The notes below the pieces were generated by a model. It worked only from the letters and a program-made list of their open reading frames with translations. It ran no database searches and was not told the DNA's origin. A stretch of DNA of 64,000 nucleotides from Limosilactobacillus balticus (GTDB lineage: Bacteria; Bacillota; Bacilli; Lactobacillales; Lactobacillaceae): assembly GCF_014145615.1 (NCBI RefSeq), contig NZ_JACIVH010000064.1:96831-160830 (forward strand). Direction: 5' to 3'. Below are positions 34,897 through 44,090 of this stretch, piece by piece. Numbering within the stretch: the stretch's first letter is position 1; each line of letters starts with the position of its first letter. The position numbers and the translations under genes were made by a program.

Positions 34897-35847
34897 ATGG
34901 TGAAACAACAAGGGATTGGTACTAGCCATGCGAAAATCATTTTAATGGGAGAACATAGCGTAGTATACGGTCAGCCGGCAATAGCCTTACCATTGCCAAG
35001 CGTTCAATTATCAGTTACGCTAAGCAGTCGCCAAGATAACCAGCGAATTATTAAAAGCCGTTATTATCATGGTAGTTTAGAAAATTTGCCTTCCTCCATG
35101 ATCGGAATTAAAAAATTAATTGACACTTTATCTGCAAGGTTTAATGACCAAGAAACTGGTTGGGACTTGAAAATTGAAAGTCAATTACCTGCTGAACGAG
35201 GAATGGGGTCATCTGCCGCCAGTGCGATTGCAATTATTCGAGCATTTTTTGACTATTATGATGAACCACTCGATCGAACATTATTGCTTCAGCTTGCAGA
35301 TGTTGAGGAACAAATTACACATCGTAGTCCATCCGGTTTAGACGCTGCTACTGTCAGTTCAGATAAACCGCTTTTTTATGTTAAGGGACGAATTGGGGTA
35401 CCAATTGAAATGAACCTCGATGCCTCTTTAGTAATTGCCGATACCGGAAAAAAGGGTGCTACTAAGGAAGCCATTTTGGCAGTTAAAGATGAATTGAAAA
35501 ACAACAACGAAAAAGCTGAGAGACATATTAAACACCTCGGCGAATTAGTAAAACAAACAAAAGACTACCTTGCGCAAAACGCCATTGTAAAACTAGGCGA
35601 CGCGCTTAACTTTGCGCAAACTGATTTAGCTGCTCTTAACGTATCAGACCCGGCATTAGATCACCTTATTCATGTTGCACGTGACAATGGTGCTCTTGGT
35701 GCTAAATTAACCGGGGGTGGTCGTGGTGGTTGCATGATCGCTTTAATGCAGACAGCTATGGGGGCTCGACGCCTTGCAAGCATCTTAAAAGAGAATGGCG
35801 CGCATGATATTTGGCTCCAACCACTTGATAAGCGAGGTAATAACTAA
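34897..35847 (+). CDS. mvk: Mevalonate kinase
   Basis: A 316-residue GHMP kinase that phosphorylates mevalonate to 5-phosphomevalonate, first kinase of the mevalonate route to isoprenoids. Motifs: MGEHSVVYGQPAIALP (about residue 14), the ATP loop LPAERGMGSSAASAIAI (about 101) and KLTGGGRGGCMIAL (about 270). An extended -10 (TGCTATGAT, 34853-34861) precedes it. The stop overlaps the mvaD start by one base (35847). First gene of the operon mvk-mvaD-mvaK2-fni. Confidence 0.95.
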   Translation: MVKQQGIGTSHAKIILMGEHSVVYGQPAIALPLPSVQLSVTLSSRQDNQRIIKSRYYHGSLENLPSSMIGIKKLIDTLSARFNDQETGWDLKIESQLPAERGMGSSAASAIAIIRAFFDYYDEPLDRTLLLQLADVEEQITHRSPSGLDAATVSSDKPLFYVKGRIGVPIEMNLDASLVIADTGKKGATKEAILAVKDELKNNNEKAERHIKHLGELVKQTKDYLAQNAIVKLGDALNFAQTDLAALNVSDPALDHLIHVARDNGALGAKLTGGGRGGCMIALMQTAMGARRLASILKENGAHDIWLQPLDKRGNN

Positions 35848-36818
35848 TGGCAACTGCAAAAGCACATACTAACATTGCGCTTGTTAAATATTGGGGAAAG
35901 AAGGATCAAGAATTAATCATTCCACAAACTGACAGTCTCTCCCTTACACTTAATGAATTTTACACCACGACTACCGTAAATTTTGATAGCCATCTTACTT
36001 CAGACTTAGTTGCCATCGATCAACATATCCTTAGTAAGAAAGAGGCACAAAAAGTAGTTCATGTTTTAGATATTGTTCGTCAACTAAGTGGGATAAAATC
36101 TTTTGCACGCGTAGACTCAATTAATCATGTTCCAACTGCTGCTGGCCTTGCTTCTTCAGCTTCCGCTTTTGCCGCTTTAGCAGGAGCAGCCAGTACCGCG
36201 GCCGGTTTAAATCTCTCAAGTCGTGACCTATCAAGACTTGCCCGTCGTGGATCCGGTTCAGCAACTAGATCTATTTATGGTGGACTGGTTGAATGGCAAA
36301 AAGGAACTGACGATGCCTCGTCCTTTGCACAACCAGTTTTAGAAAATGTTGATTTTCCAATCGAGATGTTAGCAGTCTTAGTTGATACAAAAAAGAAAAA
36401 AGTTTCCAGTCGATCTGGAATGCAGTCCAGTGTTGAAACTTCACCCTACTATGATGCTTGGCGCCAAGTGGTAGCTAATGATATGGTTGCTATAAAGAAA
36501 GCTATCAAAGCAAAAGATATTGACCAAATTGGCCATATTGCTGAAGAAAATGCCCTTCGTATGCATGCACTTACCTTTTCAACTGACCCTGGTTTTACCT
36601 ATTTTAATGGTGAAACGTTAACTATTATTAAAGCCGTGGAAGACTTGCGTAACCAGGGAGTAAACTGCTATTATACGATGGATGCCGGTCCAAACGTCAA
36701 GGTGATTTATAACCGAGGAAACCGGAGTAAGATTGTTGAAAAATTAAGCAATATCGTTGGCTCAGAACGGTTGGTGGTTTCACAACCGGGACCTGGAATA
36801 AAAATTTGGAATGAATAA
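35847..36818 (+). CDS. mvaD: Diphosphomevalonate decarboxylase
   Basis: A 323-residue GHMP enzyme that decarboxylates mevalonate diphosphate to isopentenyl diphosphate. AKAHTNIALVKYWGKKD at the N-terminus, PTAAGLASSASAFAALA (about residue 96) and the DAGPNVKV loop (about 280) with the catalytic Asp are present. Start overlaps the mvk stop, indicating coupling. Confidence 0.95.
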   Translation: MATAKAHTNIALVKYWGKKDQELIIPQTDSLSLTLNEFYTTTTVNFDSHLTSDLVAIDQHILSKKEAQKVVHVLDIVRQLSGIKSFARVDSINHVPTAAGLASSASAFAALAGAASTAAGLNLSSRDLSRLARRGSGSATRSIYGGLVEWQKGTDDASSFAQPVLENVDFPIEMLAVLVDTKKKKVSSRSGMQSSVETSPYYDAWRQVVANDMVAIKKAIKAKDIDQIGHIAEENALRMHALTFSTDPGFTYFNGETLTIIKAVEDLRNQGVNCYYTMDAGPNVKVIYNRGNRSKIVEKLSNIVGSERLVVSQPGPGIKIWNE

Positions 36819-36846
36819 AATTTAATGAATAAGGGGACTTTAAATT

Positions 36847-37974
36847 TTGATTACTGAAAAAGCTCCCGGCAAATTGTATATCGCCGGTGAATATGCTGTT
36901 GTTGAAAATGGTTATCCTGCAGTTTTAGTTGCGTTAGATCAATTCGTCACCTGTACGATTGAAGAAAGCGCTCAAGAAGTTGGTCAAATCATTAGCCGCC
37001 AATATAATAATGATCAATTATCCTGGCGACGCTTAGGAGATCAAATGGTAGTTGATAAACGTGACAATCCTTTTTCTTACATTCTTTCTGCTATTAGGGT
37101 TACAGAAGAATATGCTCGTACTTTTGGTCGCGACTTACGAATATTTAATATCCATATTGACAGTCAATTAGACAGTGCTAACGGTCGTAAATATGGTCTT
37201 GGTTCCTCTGCTGCGGTTACTGTAGCAACTGTCAAGGCTCTTTGTCGTTTCTATAATTTGCCCGTCAACAAGGATCAAATCTTTAAATTAGCTGCGATAG
37301 CCCATTTTGAAGTTCAAGGAAACGGTTCGTTAGGTGATGTTGCTGCTTCTGTATATGGTGGTTGGATTTCCTACCATTCATTCGATCGTCAGTGGCTTGC
37401 CCAGCAACGCAAGTACCTTGACCTAAAAACGATCATCGACTTGCCTTGGCCTGACCTTAATATTGAGTCCTTAACTGCTCCAAAAAACTTAGAGCTTTTA
37501 ATTGGCTGGACTGGCAAGCCAGCATCTACCTCTCAACTTGTTGATAAAATTTCCCTTTTTAAAGCACGTCGCCAAACTGAATATCATCATTTTCTCGAAA
37601 AAAGCAAATCATGTATTCAACGAATGGTTGATGGTTTTCACCGTCAAGATCTTGAAGCGATTAAAAATGAAATTCGTTATAACCGTGATCTTTTAAAACA
37701 ACTTGGTACTAATTCAGGGGTAAACATCGAAACAGAATCATTATCTAAGCTTTGCCAAATTGCTGAATCTTTTGGTGGCGCTGCTAAGACATCTGGTGCC
37801 GGTGGCGGTGATTGTGGAATTGTCGCTATTGATAGTAACTCTAACTTTGGAAATGTCTTAAAGAGTTGGGCACAAAATCATATCGAACAACTTCCTTTAT
37901 CCGTACACTTTATCGATAACGCAAAAAGCTTCAAGAAATCTGTTAAGCACCATCTTTCTTACATTCACAAGTAG
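36847..37974 (+). CDS. mvaK2: Phosphomevalonate kinase (TTG start)
   Basis: A 375-residue GHMP kinase converting 5-phosphomevalonate to the diphosphate. N-terminal KAPGKLYIAGEYAVVE, ATP loop KYGLGSSAAVTVATVKA (about residue 116) and KTSGAGGGDCGIVAID (about 315) are typical. The start is TTG at 36847, with AAGGGGA about 8 bases upstream; no ATG is available. It lies 28 bases after mvaD. Confidence 0.94.
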   Translation: MITEKAPGKLYIAGEYAVVENGYPAVLVALDQFVTCTIEESAQEVGQIISRQYNNDQLSWRRLGDQMVVDKRDNPFSYILSAIRVTEEYARTFGRDLRIFNIHIDSQLDSANGRKYGLGSSAAVTVATVKALCRFYNLPVNKDQIFKLAAIAHFEVQGNGSLGDVAASVYGGWISYHSFDRQWLAQQRKYLDLKTIIDLPWPDLNIESLTAPKNLELLIGWTGKPASTSQLVDKISLFKARRQTEYHHFLEKSKSCIQRMVDGFHRQDLEAIKNEIRYNRDLLKQLGTNSGVNIETESLSKLCQIAESFGGAAKTSGAGGGDCGIVAIDSNSNFGNVLKSWAQNHIEQLPLSVHFIDNAKSFKKSVKHHLSYIHK

Positions 37975-37992
37975 ATTAAAGGAGGCTCCATG

Positions 37993-39036
37993 ATGGAATC
38001 ACGTCATGCCCAACGGAAAAACGAACATCTTTCATTAGCTGCCAAATATTATGACCAGGTTCATCAACACCATTATTTTGATCAGGTACGTCTAATTCAT
38101 GATAGCTTACCTGAAATGACAACAGATGATGTTGATTTGCATGTCCAGTTAGCTGATAATCTAGAAATTGAATGTCCTTTTTATATTGAAGCAATGACTG
38201 GTGGGAGTGACCAAGCGCTTAAAATCAACCGGCAACTTGCTCAATTAGCCCATAAGCACCATTTGGCAATGGCAACGGGATCGCTCAGCATTATTTCAAA
38301 AGACCCCCAATCATTTTCGTCTTTTGAAATAATTCGCAAAGAAAATCCTGATGGCATTATTTTTGCAAATTTAAGTGCAAATGCCAGTCTTGACCAAGCG
38401 ATAAATGCTATTTCCCTTCTCAAGGCAAACGCCCTTGAACTACATATCAACGCGGCCCAAGAATTAATTATGCCTGAAGGTGACCGAGATTTTAATTGGT
38501 TGGATAATATCCAGTACCTTGTCAGTGAACTGGAAGTCCCTGTTATTGTAAAAGAGGTTGGCTTTGGAATGAGCAAAACGACGATTGCCAAACTGCAAAC
38601 CCATGATGTTCACCTCATCAATGTTAGTGGACGTGGTGGCACAAACTTTGCAGCGATTGAAAACCGACGTAACCATGATATTAATTTTGAGAGTTTATTG
38701 GACTGGGGACAAACAACCCCCGAATCACTATTAGAAGCACATTCAATTCGGCGCGGTAAAACTGAAATTATTGCCTCTGGCGGAATTATTTCTCCTCTCG
38801 ATGTTATCAAGGCTGGTGTATTAGGAGCCCGGGCAGTTGGTGTCGCTGGGTATTTCCTTAATATTCTTCAAAATGAAGGGTATGAAGCATTAGATCAAAC
38901 GCTCAGTGAATGGCAAGTGATTGTCAAACGCTTGCTCGCGCTCCTCGGTTGCTCATCATTTACCGAGCTTTCACGTGTTGAATATGTTTTAGGAACGGAC
39001 TTGCTATCATATGCTCGTCAACGACACTTGCGCTAA
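37993..39036 (+). CDS. fni: Type 2 isopentenyl-diphosphate isomerase
   Basis: A 347-residue FMN-dependent isomerase that interconverts IPP and DMAPP, closing the mevalonate operon. It is a TIM barrel with FYIEAMTGGSDQALKINRQLA (about 58), LELHINAAQE (about 148), VKEVGFGMSK (about 183) and NVSGRGGTNFAAIE (about 213). Two adjacent ATGs exist; 37993 gives 7-base spacing from AGGAGG, 37990 only 4. Confidence 0.94.
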   Translation: MESRHAQRKNEHLSLAAKYYDQVHQHHYFDQVRLIHDSLPEMTTDDVDLHVQLADNLEIECPFYIEAMTGGSDQALKINRQLAQLAHKHHLAMATGSLSIISKDPQSFSSFEIIRKENPDGIIFANLSANASLDQAINAISLLKANALELHINAAQELIMPEGDRDFNWLDNIQYLVSELEVPVIVKEVGFGMSKTTIAKLQTHDVHLINVSGRGGTNFAAIENRRNHDINFESLLDWGQTTPESLLEAHSIRRGKTEIIASGGIISPLDVIKAGVLGARAVGVAGYFLNILQNEGYEALDQTLSEWQVIVKRLLALLGCSSFTELSRVEYVLGTDLLSYARQRHLR

Positions 39037-39096
39037 CTTAAATAATTGAAATTCTTATTAAGATTGATACAATTGATTTAATGACTTAAGGTTTGG

Positions 39097-39585
39097 ATGG
39101 TGATTGAAGTGAATAAAATTAATTGGGGCAAATCAATTACAGTTGGTATAACTGCTGGTCTTGTTGCCGGCCTTGTTAAACTTGGTTGGGAAAATATTCT
39201 CCCACCACGGACACCAGAGCGAGATCAAACAAACCCACCACAAAAAATGCTTGAACAATTTGGGGTTCCGACACAGATTACACACGCTACCTATACCTAT
39301 TCCGGCCAACAGTTGCCATGGGTAAGCTATGTTGTTCACTTTAGTTTCTCGGCTGGTTTTGGCGTTCTCTATAGTATCGGCGGACAGTTGGCACCGTGGA
39401 TCAAAAAAGGCGATGGGGTGCCATTCGGGATTGCTGTTTGGGATTTCTTCCACCTCAAGTTAATGCCTTTAATGGGAACAGTGCCTGCTGCAAAAGATCA
39501 ACCACTTGAAGAACATGTTTCTGAATTTTTAGGACATGCAATCTGGATGTGGACGATTGATGCATTAATAAAGAGTAAAGAATAA
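39097..39585 (+). CDS. YagU-family (DUF1440) membrane protein
   Basis: A 162-residue inner-membrane protein of the YagU family with about three hydrophobic segments and the conserved GWENILPPRTPERDQTNPP loop (about residues 31-49) and LGHAIWMWTID near the end. The E. coli homologue is linked to acid resistance; function is otherwise unknown. An AAGG site precedes ATG 39097; a GTG four codons on is an alternative. Ends at a strong terminator. Confidence 0.85.
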   Translation: MVIEVNKINWGKSITVGITAGLVAGLVKLGWENILPPRTPERDQTNPPQKMLEQFGVPTQITHATYTYSGQQLPWVSYVVHFSFSAGFGVLYSIGGQLAPWIKKGDGVPFGIAVWDFFHLKLMPLMGTVPAAKDQPLEEHVSEFLGHAIWMWTIDALIKSKE

Positions 39586-39586
39586 T

Positions 39587-39620
39587 AAAAATCCGAGAAA
39601 AAATTTCTCGGGTTTTTATT
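39587..39620. terminator. Bidirectional terminator (yagU-like / alpha-galactosidase)
   Basis: AAAAATCCGAGAAA (39587-39600) pairs with TTTCTCGGGTTTTT (39604-39617), with T-tracts on both strands, between convergent genes. Confidence 0.88.
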
Positions 39621-39628
39621 ATTTTAAA

Positions 39629-41818
39629 TTATTTACCTTTAAAGTAATGCACTTCAGATCGAAAATCTCCCGTATGGGTCGGGTCACGGAACAAACCGAC
39701 ATTCATCAATTCATCCCCACCATAAGTCTTATCAGTCATCTCATCATGATAATCAATTGTTGGATCAAGCCCTGCCATCTTAGTATTATTAATTTCAAAA
39801 CGATTAGTATGCAACTGCTTAAACATAAACAGTAGCGCTTCTGACTTATCTGGATTGACAAATTCCCAAGCAACTGTATTGCTATCAAAAGGACTTTCTA
39901 AGCGAATAAAGTCACCATATTGAATCAGATGACGGTGAGCCTTGTAGAACTTGATTTGTTCCTTTACCATTTGCCGATCTTCTTCAGTCAAATCTGCTAA
40001 GTCAAGTTCATAGCCAAAGACCCCACTCATGGCAACATCACCCCGCATCTTAAAACTAGTAGAACGGCCAGTTTGTTGGTTAGGTGAAACCGATACGTGT
40101 GCTGTCATGGATGAAATTGGATAAGTTAAAGATGTTCCGTATTGGATCTTTAACCGTTCGACCGCATCTGTATCATCTGATGGCCAACTTTGCGGCATGT
40201 AATAAAGAATACCAGCATCAAAGCGACCACCACCGCCTGAACATCCTTCAAATAAGATATTAGGATAACGGGTAACTAACCGCTCCATTAAGTCATATAG
40301 GCCTAAAATATAACGGTGACTAACCTCCCCCTGATGTTCTGCATCCGCTGCGCTAGAGAAGACCTCAGTAAGATTACGGTTAAAGTCCCATTTAATATAG
40401 TCAAGCGGCACCTTATCTAAAATTAAGCACATTTGATTGTAGACATTATCAACGACTTCTTTACGGCTAAAGTCTAGTACTAATTGATTACGAGAAAGTG
40501 TCATGCCACGGTTCGGTTCATGTAAGGCATAGTCTGGATGCTCCTTATATAACTTAGAGTCGACTGAAATCATTTCTGGCTCAAACCAGAGGCCAAATTT
40601 CATGCCATTCTCGTGGGTCCGATCTGCTACCCGCTTTAATCCCCCAGTAAGTTTGTCCTGGTTAACAAACCAATCACCAAGCGATGAGTTATCATCATTT
40701 CGGTGACCAAACCAGCCATCGTCAAGAACAAACATTTCAATTCCCAATGGCTTTGCTTCATCAATAATTTGATCTAATTTCTTATCATCAAAGTCAAAGA
40801 AGGTCGCTTCCCAGTTATTAATAACAATTGGTCGGTCTGCATACTGATATTTACCACGAGCAACCCGATCGCGTAATAACTTATGGAATACTTGTGACAT
40901 TCCATTTAAGCCTTGTTGACTAAAGCCCATGATTGCTTCCGGTGTTTGAAAATCTTCTCCCGGTTCAAGAACCCACTCAAAGTTATAATCGTTAATTCCG
41001 GTCATTAGGCGAATCTGGTCAATCTGATCTTTTTCCAAGGTGAATTGATGATTACCAGAATAGACAAGGAGCACACCCAAAGCATTTCCTTGAAACTCAT
41101 CTGTATTTTTGTCAACCAAGGCTACAAACGGGTTCATATGATGAGAACTAGAATTGCGGCGGCTAGAAAATTCTGTTATTCCTCGACGCAATTCTTGCCG
41201 TTCGGGTTGTCGTTCAAGGGCATATTGGCCGGGAACGGAAATAACGTCATAATCATGTTTAGTTAAATCAAGCTGCATTGAGGCGATCTTCTCAATTCGT
41301 AATTCTTGGTTACTTGTATTTACTAATCGTGCGTTCCGCGTAATAACTGGTCGTTCGTTATAAATAGTATATGAAAGAATAAGTTGTGCACCAATTGTCT
41401 CGTCAACCAAAGTAACTTCTAACGTCTCTGCTTCTTTATCACTGTTAACGTAAGATGCCGGCAATCCAGCTAATTTGGGTTTCCCCGGTAAGATTTTATA
41501 AGACTTGTACCGGAAATCAGTCAATCGTGAACCATTTTCTGTTTTGATAATAATTGCCGGCACACGATAGTCTCCGGTATTATTTCCCGAATATTCCTGT
41601 AATAAATCATCCTTAGAATAAGTTCGATCCATCGATTCAGGAAGGTTTCCTGAAAATCCACGATCAACTCGTGGATATTGGCGTTCACCATGATAGCTAC
41701 GAATTGCTGGTCCAAAGTACAGGTGGCTGAGAATATTTCCCTCTTCTACTGAAAACAAATAGGAAATCTCTTTATTTTTTAAGTGAAAAACACGTTGTTG
41801 TTCATCGAATGTAATCAT
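39629..41818 (-). CDS. Alpha-galactosidase, GH36
   Basis: A 729-residue cytoplasmic GH36 enzyme that removes terminal alpha-1,6-galactose from melibiose and raffinose-family sugars. N-terminal beta-sandwich (1-330), TIM barrel with FVLDDGWFGHRNDDNSSLGDW (about residue 363), the nucleophile motif DYIKWDFNR (Asp near 475) and acid/base region MPQSWPSDDTDAVER (about 540). Usual length about 730. The divergent LacI regulator and two TAAACGTTTA operators lie upstream; a cre-like site overlaps the promoter region. No dedicated transporter is seen nearby. Confidence 0.95.
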   Translation of the reverse strand: MITFDEQQRVFHLKNKEISYLFSVEEGNILSHLYFGPAIRSYHGERQYPRVDRGFSGNLPESMDRTYSKDDLLQEYSGNNTGDYRVPAIIIKTENGSRLTDFRYKSYKILPGKPKLAGLPASYVNSDKEAETLEVTLVDETIGAQLILSYTIYNERPVITRNARLVNTSNQELRIEKIASMQLDLTKHDYDVISVPGQYALERQPERQELRRGITEFSSRRNSSSHHMNPFVALVDKNTDEFQGNALGVLLVYSGNHQFTLEKDQIDQIRLMTGINDYNFEWVLEPGEDFQTPEAIMGFSQQGLNGMSQVFHKLLRDRVARGKYQYADRPIVINNWEATFFDFDDKKLDQIIDEAKPLGIEMFVLDDGWFGHRNDDNSSLGDWFVNQDKLTGGLKRVADRTHENGMKFGLWFEPEMISVDSKLYKEHPDYALHEPNRGMTLSRNQLVLDFSRKEVVDNVYNQMCLILDKVPLDYIKWDFNRNLTEVFSSAADAEHQGEVSHRYILGLYDLMERLVTRYPNILFEGCSGGGGRFDAGILYYMPQSWPSDDTDAVERLKIQYGTSLTYPISSMTAHVSVSPNQQTGRSTSFKMRGDVAMSGVFGYELDLADLTEEDRQMVKEQIKFYKAHRHLIQYGDFIRLESPFDSNTVAWEFVNPDKSEALLFMFKQLHTNRFEINNTKMAGLDPTIDYHDEMTDKTYGGDELMNVGLFRDPTHTGDFRSEVHYFKGK

Positions 41819-41853
41819 TAGCTGTGGCCCCTTTCTTGAAATCGATTCTATAA

Positions 41854-41863
41854 TAAACGTTTA
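41854..41863. promoter_or_regulatory. LacI-family operator, alpha-galactosidase side
   Basis: TAAACGTTTA is a perfect palindrome centred on CG, 36 bases before the alpha-galactosidase start. It pairs with the identical core at 41927-41936, 73 bases away, allowing looping by a LacI-type protein. Confidence 0.65.
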
Positions 41864-41873
41864 GTTACTTTTA

Positions 41874-41888
41874 GTCAATCGCTTTCAT
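41874..41888 (-). promoter_or_regulatory. Possible cre-like site
   Basis: On the minus strand ATGAAAGCGATTGAC resembles the cre consensus with mismatches at its right end. It lies between the two LacI-type operators. Weak support. Confidence 0.35.
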
Positions 41889-41926
41889 AACTGATGTAAC
41901 AACACTTTGCCGTCATTATAAGTTAC

Positions 41927-41936
41927 TAAACGTTTA
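41927..41936. promoter_or_regulatory. LacI-family operator, regulator side
   Basis: TAAACGTTTA within TTACTAAACGTTTACTAA, nearly symmetrical over 18 bases. It lies upstream of the LacI gene, so autoregulation is likely. Confidence 0.65.
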
Positions 41937-41981
41937 CTAAAAATATGTTATGCTAGGAATTAATTAAAAGGAGGTTTTCCT

Positions 41982-43001
41982 ATGACTGGTATCAGAAAAA
42001 TAGCACGTGAGGCTGGTGTATCTCCTGCCAGCGTTTCACGTGTCTTAAGCAATGATTCATCTTTTTCAGTAAGCGAACAAACAAGAGCACGAATTAAAAA
42101 AGTAGCAGCAAAGTATAATTACCATCCCCGCCTAAACAGACCCGTTACTCCGCCGATAACTCCTCGTTCAATTCTAGTGCTCACAACGCATTCCTTAGAA
42201 ACAGAAGCTCATGACCCTTATTTCATCCAAGTCCATGATGGAATTATCCAGGAAGCTTCCAAGCAAAATATTCAAATCAAAGCTTTTGTTCGTTTTCCCA
42301 ATAAAGACTTTCAATTTACTGACGCTCAAAAATATGATGGCGTAATTGTCGCTGGAGTTTTTACGCAAGAATTCTACGCTAACTTATTTAAACATAATCC
42401 CCATCTTGTTTTAATTGACGACTATCGATACCTCCCCGCTTACGATATTATCCGTAATTCGTATTTTGAAGCTACTCAGATCGTTCTTGATCAGCTACTA
42501 GAAAATGGACTAAATAAAATCGCCTTTATCGGGGGAAATATTCATCCCATGAATAGTAATGGTGAAATAACCGTCTCGGATCAAGATATCCGAGCTAAAG
42601 CCTATTTGATGTGGACAAAACTTCATAATATTTCTCCATTGATTGCCCTTAATGGGTGGACTCCTAAAGATGGTTTTGATAGTATGAACACCCTTTTAAA
42701 AGATGATTTTCAGGCCGCCTTAATAGCTAGTGACCAACTAACCATTGGCGCATATCGAGCCCTGAAGCAACACCAGCTTAGAGTTCCCCAAGACCTTCAA
42801 ATTATTAGCTATAATGATTCGGATATTGCTGAATATTTAGTTCCTTCCCTTTCATCGATCAATCCAGCAAGTCTTTCAATGGGTAAAATAGCAGTTCAAA
42901 GACTAATCTACCGTCTGAATAACCCGACTGATATCCCTGTTCATATTAATTTGCCCGCTAAAGCCACCTGGCGCGAAAGTTCAGAAATTAATTTGAATTA
43001 G
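41982..43001 (+). CDS. LacI-family regulator of alpha-galactosidase (MsmR/GalR-like)
   Basis: A 339-residue repressor-type protein. Helix-turn-helix at residues 3-25 (IRKIAREAGVSPASVSRVLSN), hinge, then a sugar-binding domain with LIASDQLTIGAYRALKQ (about 245) and SYNDSDIAEYLVPSLSSI (about 275). Divergent from the alpha-galactosidase gene with two symmetrical operators between. The ligand is probably galactose, melibiose or a raffinose-family sugar (inference). An AAAGGAGG site precedes the ATG. Confidence 0.9.
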   Translation: MTGIRKIAREAGVSPASVSRVLSNDSSFSVSEQTRARIKKVAAKYNYHPRLNRPVTPPITPRSILVLTTHSLETEAHDPYFIQVHDGIIQEASKQNIQIKAFVRFPNKDFQFTDAQKYDGVIVAGVFTQEFYANLFKHNPHLVLIDDYRYLPAYDIIRNSYFEATQIVLDQLLENGLNKIAFIGGNIHPMNSNGEITVSDQDIRAKAYLMWTKLHNISPLIALNGWTPKDGFDSMNTLLKDDFQAALIASDQLTIGAYRALKQHQLRVPQDLQIISYNDSDIAEYLVPSLSSINPASLSMGKIAVQRLIYRLNNPTDIPVHINLPAKATWRESSEINLN

Positions 43002-43037
43002 TGAAACGTTTTATAAGTAAAAAGAGGCTAATTGTGC

Positions 43038-43066
43038 TTGTGATACCGTTTTCTAAGGTTTATACT
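43038..43066 (+). promoter_or_regulatory. Fructokinase promoter with candidate cre site
   Basis: TTGTGA (43038-43043) and TATACT (43061-43066) are 17 bases apart. Within, TAGAAAACGGTATCA (minus strand of 43041-43055) fits the cre consensus at 14 of 15 positions. Confidence 0.5.
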
Positions 43067-43122
43067 CAAACATGGTTATCAGATTGATAAACGTTCACTT
43101 TAATTAAATGAGGTTTTTAATT

Positions 43123-44001
43123 ATGTTATTAGGAAGTATTGAAGCTGGCGGTACTAAGTTTGTCTGTGCTGTCGGTGACGAAAATTTTAATGAAGTTGAT
43201 AAAAAAATCATCCCTACAACTACGCCTGAAGAAACTCTAGGAGCTTCAATTGAATTTTTTAAGCAGTATCCAGATTTAGCTGCACTTTCAATTGCCAGTT
43301 TTGGACCAATTGATACTAATCCGGCTAGTGAAAAGTATGGCTATATTACTGATACTCCTAAAGTTAAATGGCAAAATTGTAATTTTGTCGGCACAATGGC
43401 TGACGCCCTCAATATTCCCATCTACTGGACAACCGATGTTAATGGTTCAGTTTACGGTGAATATGTTAATTTAAAAGATAAGTATGATAATCCTGCTTTA
43501 GTTTACTATACCCTTGGAACCGGCGTGGGTGCTGGAGCAATTCAAGATGGACGCTTCATTGGTGGTATTAGTACCCCTGAAATGGGACACGTTCGCTTGC
43601 AACGCCACCCAGCTGATCTGAACTTTACTGGTATCTGTCCCTACCATCATGATTGTTTAGAAGGCTTAGTATCTGGGCCAACTTTCAAGGCACGGTTAGG
43701 TATTAGTGGCGAAGATGTTCCTGACAATCATCCTGTTTGGGATATCATGGCTTATTACGTTGCACAGGCTGCTGTTCAAGTTACTGCCATTTTACGTCCA
43801 CAAAAAATTATTTTTGGTGGAAGTGTTTCCCGCCCAGCCTTTCTTAAACGGGTTCAGAAGCAATTTGCAATGTTATGGAATGATTATCTTCCGGTTGGAT
43901 CGCTTGATGAATATATCGTCAACCCTTCTGTTCCAGAAAATGGTTCTGCTACTCTTGGTAATTTTGCATTAGCTAAGCACTTAATTGAAAAAGATAAATA
44001 A
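43123..44001 (+). CDS. scrK: ROK-family fructokinase
   Basis: A 292-residue ROK sugar kinase that phosphorylates fructose at the expense of ATP. N-terminal GSIEAGGTKFVCAVGD (phosphate loop), catalytic TTDVNGSVYGEY (Asp near residue 106), LGTGVGAGAIQDGRFIGGISTPEMGH (about 132-157) and the zinc-binding CPYHHDCLEGLVSGP segment are typical of ROK fructokinases. The start at 43123 has TGAGGT 8 bases upstream; the longer frame from 43108 does not. Sits downstream of the raffinose/melibiose regulator, fitting use of fructose released from such sugars. Confidence 0.9.
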   Translation: MLLGSIEAGGTKFVCAVGDENFNEVDKKIIPTTTPEETLGASIEFFKQYPDLAALSIASFGPIDTNPASEKYGYITDTPKVKWQNCNFVGTMADALNIPIYWTTDVNGSVYGEYVNLKDKYDNPALVYYTLGTGVGAGAIQDGRFIGGISTPEMGHVRLQRHPADLNFTGICPYHHDCLEGLVSGPTFKARLGISGEDVPDNHPVWDIMAYYVAQAAVQVTAILRPQKIIFGGSVSRPAFLKRVQKQFAMLWNDYLPVGSLDEYIVNPSVPENGSATLGNFALAKHLIEKDK

Positions 44002-44040
44002 CACAAAAGGATTATTCGACATCGGTCACTATAATGCAAA

Positions 44041-44090
44041 AATGACTAAGGCTGAGGAAAACATCACTTCCTCAGCCTTAGTCATTTTTA
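44041..44090. terminator. Strong bidirectional terminator (scrK / ldh)
   Basis: AATGACTAAGGCTGAGGAA (44041-44059) pairs perfectly with TTCCTCAGCCTTAGTCATT (44068-44086), flanked by A- and T-tracts. The ldh stop codon lies next to the stem. Confidence 0.92.
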
